7,600 nucleotides of DNA from an uncultured Bacteroidota bacterium (GTDB taxonomy: Bacteria > Bacteroidota > Bacteroidia > Chitinophagales > Chitinophagaceae). The DNA is taken from assembly GCA_903912435.1 (NCBI GenBank), contig CAIWHI010000709.1:1-7600 (forward strand), read 5' to 3'. Positions 6,894-7,600 of the stretch are shown piece after piece; positions within the stretch are counted from its first letter, which is position 1, and every line of letters starts with the position of its first letter. The position numbers were made by a program, and so were the translations under genes. The notes below the pieces were generated by a model. The model saw only the letters and a program-made list of their open reading frames with translations, ran no database searches and was not told the DNA's origin.

Positions 6894-6971
6894 TGAATTT
6901 CTTTTGGTTAAATCGCTCTGTTATTAGCTAAACAATTTTCATGTCTTACTGATTAGTCTGCTTTTTTTGTT

Positions 6972-6979
6972 TACTTTTG
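6972..6979 (+). promoter_or_regulatory. -7 promoter box abutting the BLUF start codon
   Basis: TACTTTTG matches the Bacteroidota -7 consensus TAnnTTTG exactly and ends only four bases before the ATG at 6984. In this promoter class transcription starts a few bases after the box, so the mRNA would begin at or next to the ATG and be leaderless. No good TTG is seen at the -33 spacing; the nearest weak match is GATTAG at 6951-6956. Confidence 0.45.
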
Positions 6980-6983
6980 GTAT

Positions 6984-7379
6984 ATGTATTACCTCATTTA
7001 CACCAGTGATGCCTGCAATGATTTTCAGGAGAACGACCTGAAGGATTTACTATTGCATTCAAGGCATAACAATAGCAGGATGGGGATTACCGGTATGCTG
7101 TATTACTACGATGGGGTGTTTATACAATTATTAGAAGGCAATGAAAAGGATGTACTCAACATTGCAAATACCATAAAGGCCGATGCACGCCATCAGAACT
7201 TCAGGATACTAAAGGAAGGGAATAGCGACCAAAGGTTTTTCGATAATTGGGATATGGGTTTTAAAACATTGAGTGTGAATGATACCGAAGAGATAAAGTA
7301 TTTCAATGAATTGAATAATGCCGAGGTGCATGATGGCAGTGCTATCATGAAATTGTTTAAGATACTATTTCAAAAGTAA
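6984..7379 (+). CDS. Short BLUF-domain blue-light (FAD) photoreceptor
   Basis: The 131-residue protein is a stand-alone BLUF domain, which binds FAD and responds to blue light by rearranging hydrogen bonds around the flavin. The flavin-pocket residues stand at the exact spacing known from AppA (Tyr21, Asn45, Gln63, Trp104, Met106): here Tyr6 in LIYTS, Asn30 in HNNSRMGITG, Gln48 in FIQLLEG, Trp89 and Met91 in WDMGF. Residues 1 to about 95 are the BLUF core and the remaining 36 or so form a short tail likely to be helical. There is no fused output domain, so it should signal by binding a partner, as short PixD-type BLUF proteins do. It lies 90 bp downstream of the histidine kinase on the same strand but has its own -7-like box. 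The start is fixed by the conserved N-terminal strand MYYLIYTS. Confidence 0.95.
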   Translation: MYYLIYTSDACNDFQENDLKDLLLHSRHNNSRMGITGMLYYYDGVFIQLLEGNEKDVLNIANTIKADARHQNFRILKEGNSDQRFFDNWDMGFKTLSVNDTEEIKYFNELNNAEVHDGSAIMKLFKILFQK

Positions 7380-7554
7380 TTATTAAACCCATTTCCTATT
7401 TCTGTGCATTTATAGCTGAGAGTAGATACTATTATACGTTAAAACAACTTTATAATAGGTTCTACAATAACACTTCAATAGGATTTAGATAGGTGCGATT
7501 CCAAGTATATTATGTAGTTTTATGGGCTAAAGATAATACCTCAATTATTTTTCC

Positions 7555-7600
7555 ATGATTTACATTATATTAATTATTGTTGTAATCATTTCTGCAATCA
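7555..7600 (+). CDS. Possible 5' end of a membrane or exported protein, cut by the window edge
   Basis: An ATG at 7555 opens a frame that runs to the edge without a stop and reads MIYIILIIVVIISAI, almost wholly hydrophobic. This would suit the first transmembrane helix or a signal peptide of a gene continuing to the right. Only 15 codons are visible in very AT-rich DNA, where Ile and Leu codons arise easily, so this is a weak call. The 175 bp between the BLUF stop and this ATG show no other gene and no clear terminator. Confidence 0.3.
   Translation, partial: MIYIILIIVVIISAI

Overview
The window looks like chromosome from a member of the Bacteroidota, probably near the Chitinophagaceae. Three things point there. 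The DNA is AT-rich. Promoter-like sites follow the Bacteroidota pattern (TTG, a spacer, then TAnnTTTG) rather than the sigma70 pattern. The largest gene carries the hallmarks of PorW/SprE, a component of the type IX secretion system (T9SS), which occurs only in this phylum. The family placement is inferred from sequence character; no marker gene fixes the genus.

Layout from left to right. Positions 140-505 (+) encode a small exported protein rich in Tyr, Arg and His, followed by a good hairpin terminator. Positions 506-1012 hold no gene but contain a 23-bp tandem repeat that starts with a perfect inverted repeat, and two REP-like hairpins sharing a TTTA loop. Positions 1013-4597 (-) encode a 1194-residue TPR protein of the PorW/SprE family. 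Between its signal peptide and its TPR domain lies an unusual rod built from 11-residue Asp-Ser repeats. A divergent control region of about 260 bp separates it from a DinB-fold protein (4858-5370, +). Next come a soluble GAF-domain histidine kinase (5523-6893, +) and a short BLUF blue-light receptor (6984-7379, +). The window closes with about 175 bp without a recognisable gene and the possible first codons of a membrane or exported protein (7555 to the edge).

There are two functional themes. One is cell-envelope export: the PorW/SprE protein acts at the outer-membrane side of T9SS and gliding. The other is sensing: a cytosolic kinase whose GAF domain carries a Cys/His cluster sits 90 bp upstream of a stand-alone BLUF protein. 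Neither of these two has an output domain or response regulator of its own in the window, so a joint light/redox signalling unit is a reasonable but untested idea. No RNA gene, CRISPR array, transposase or phage gene was recognised.
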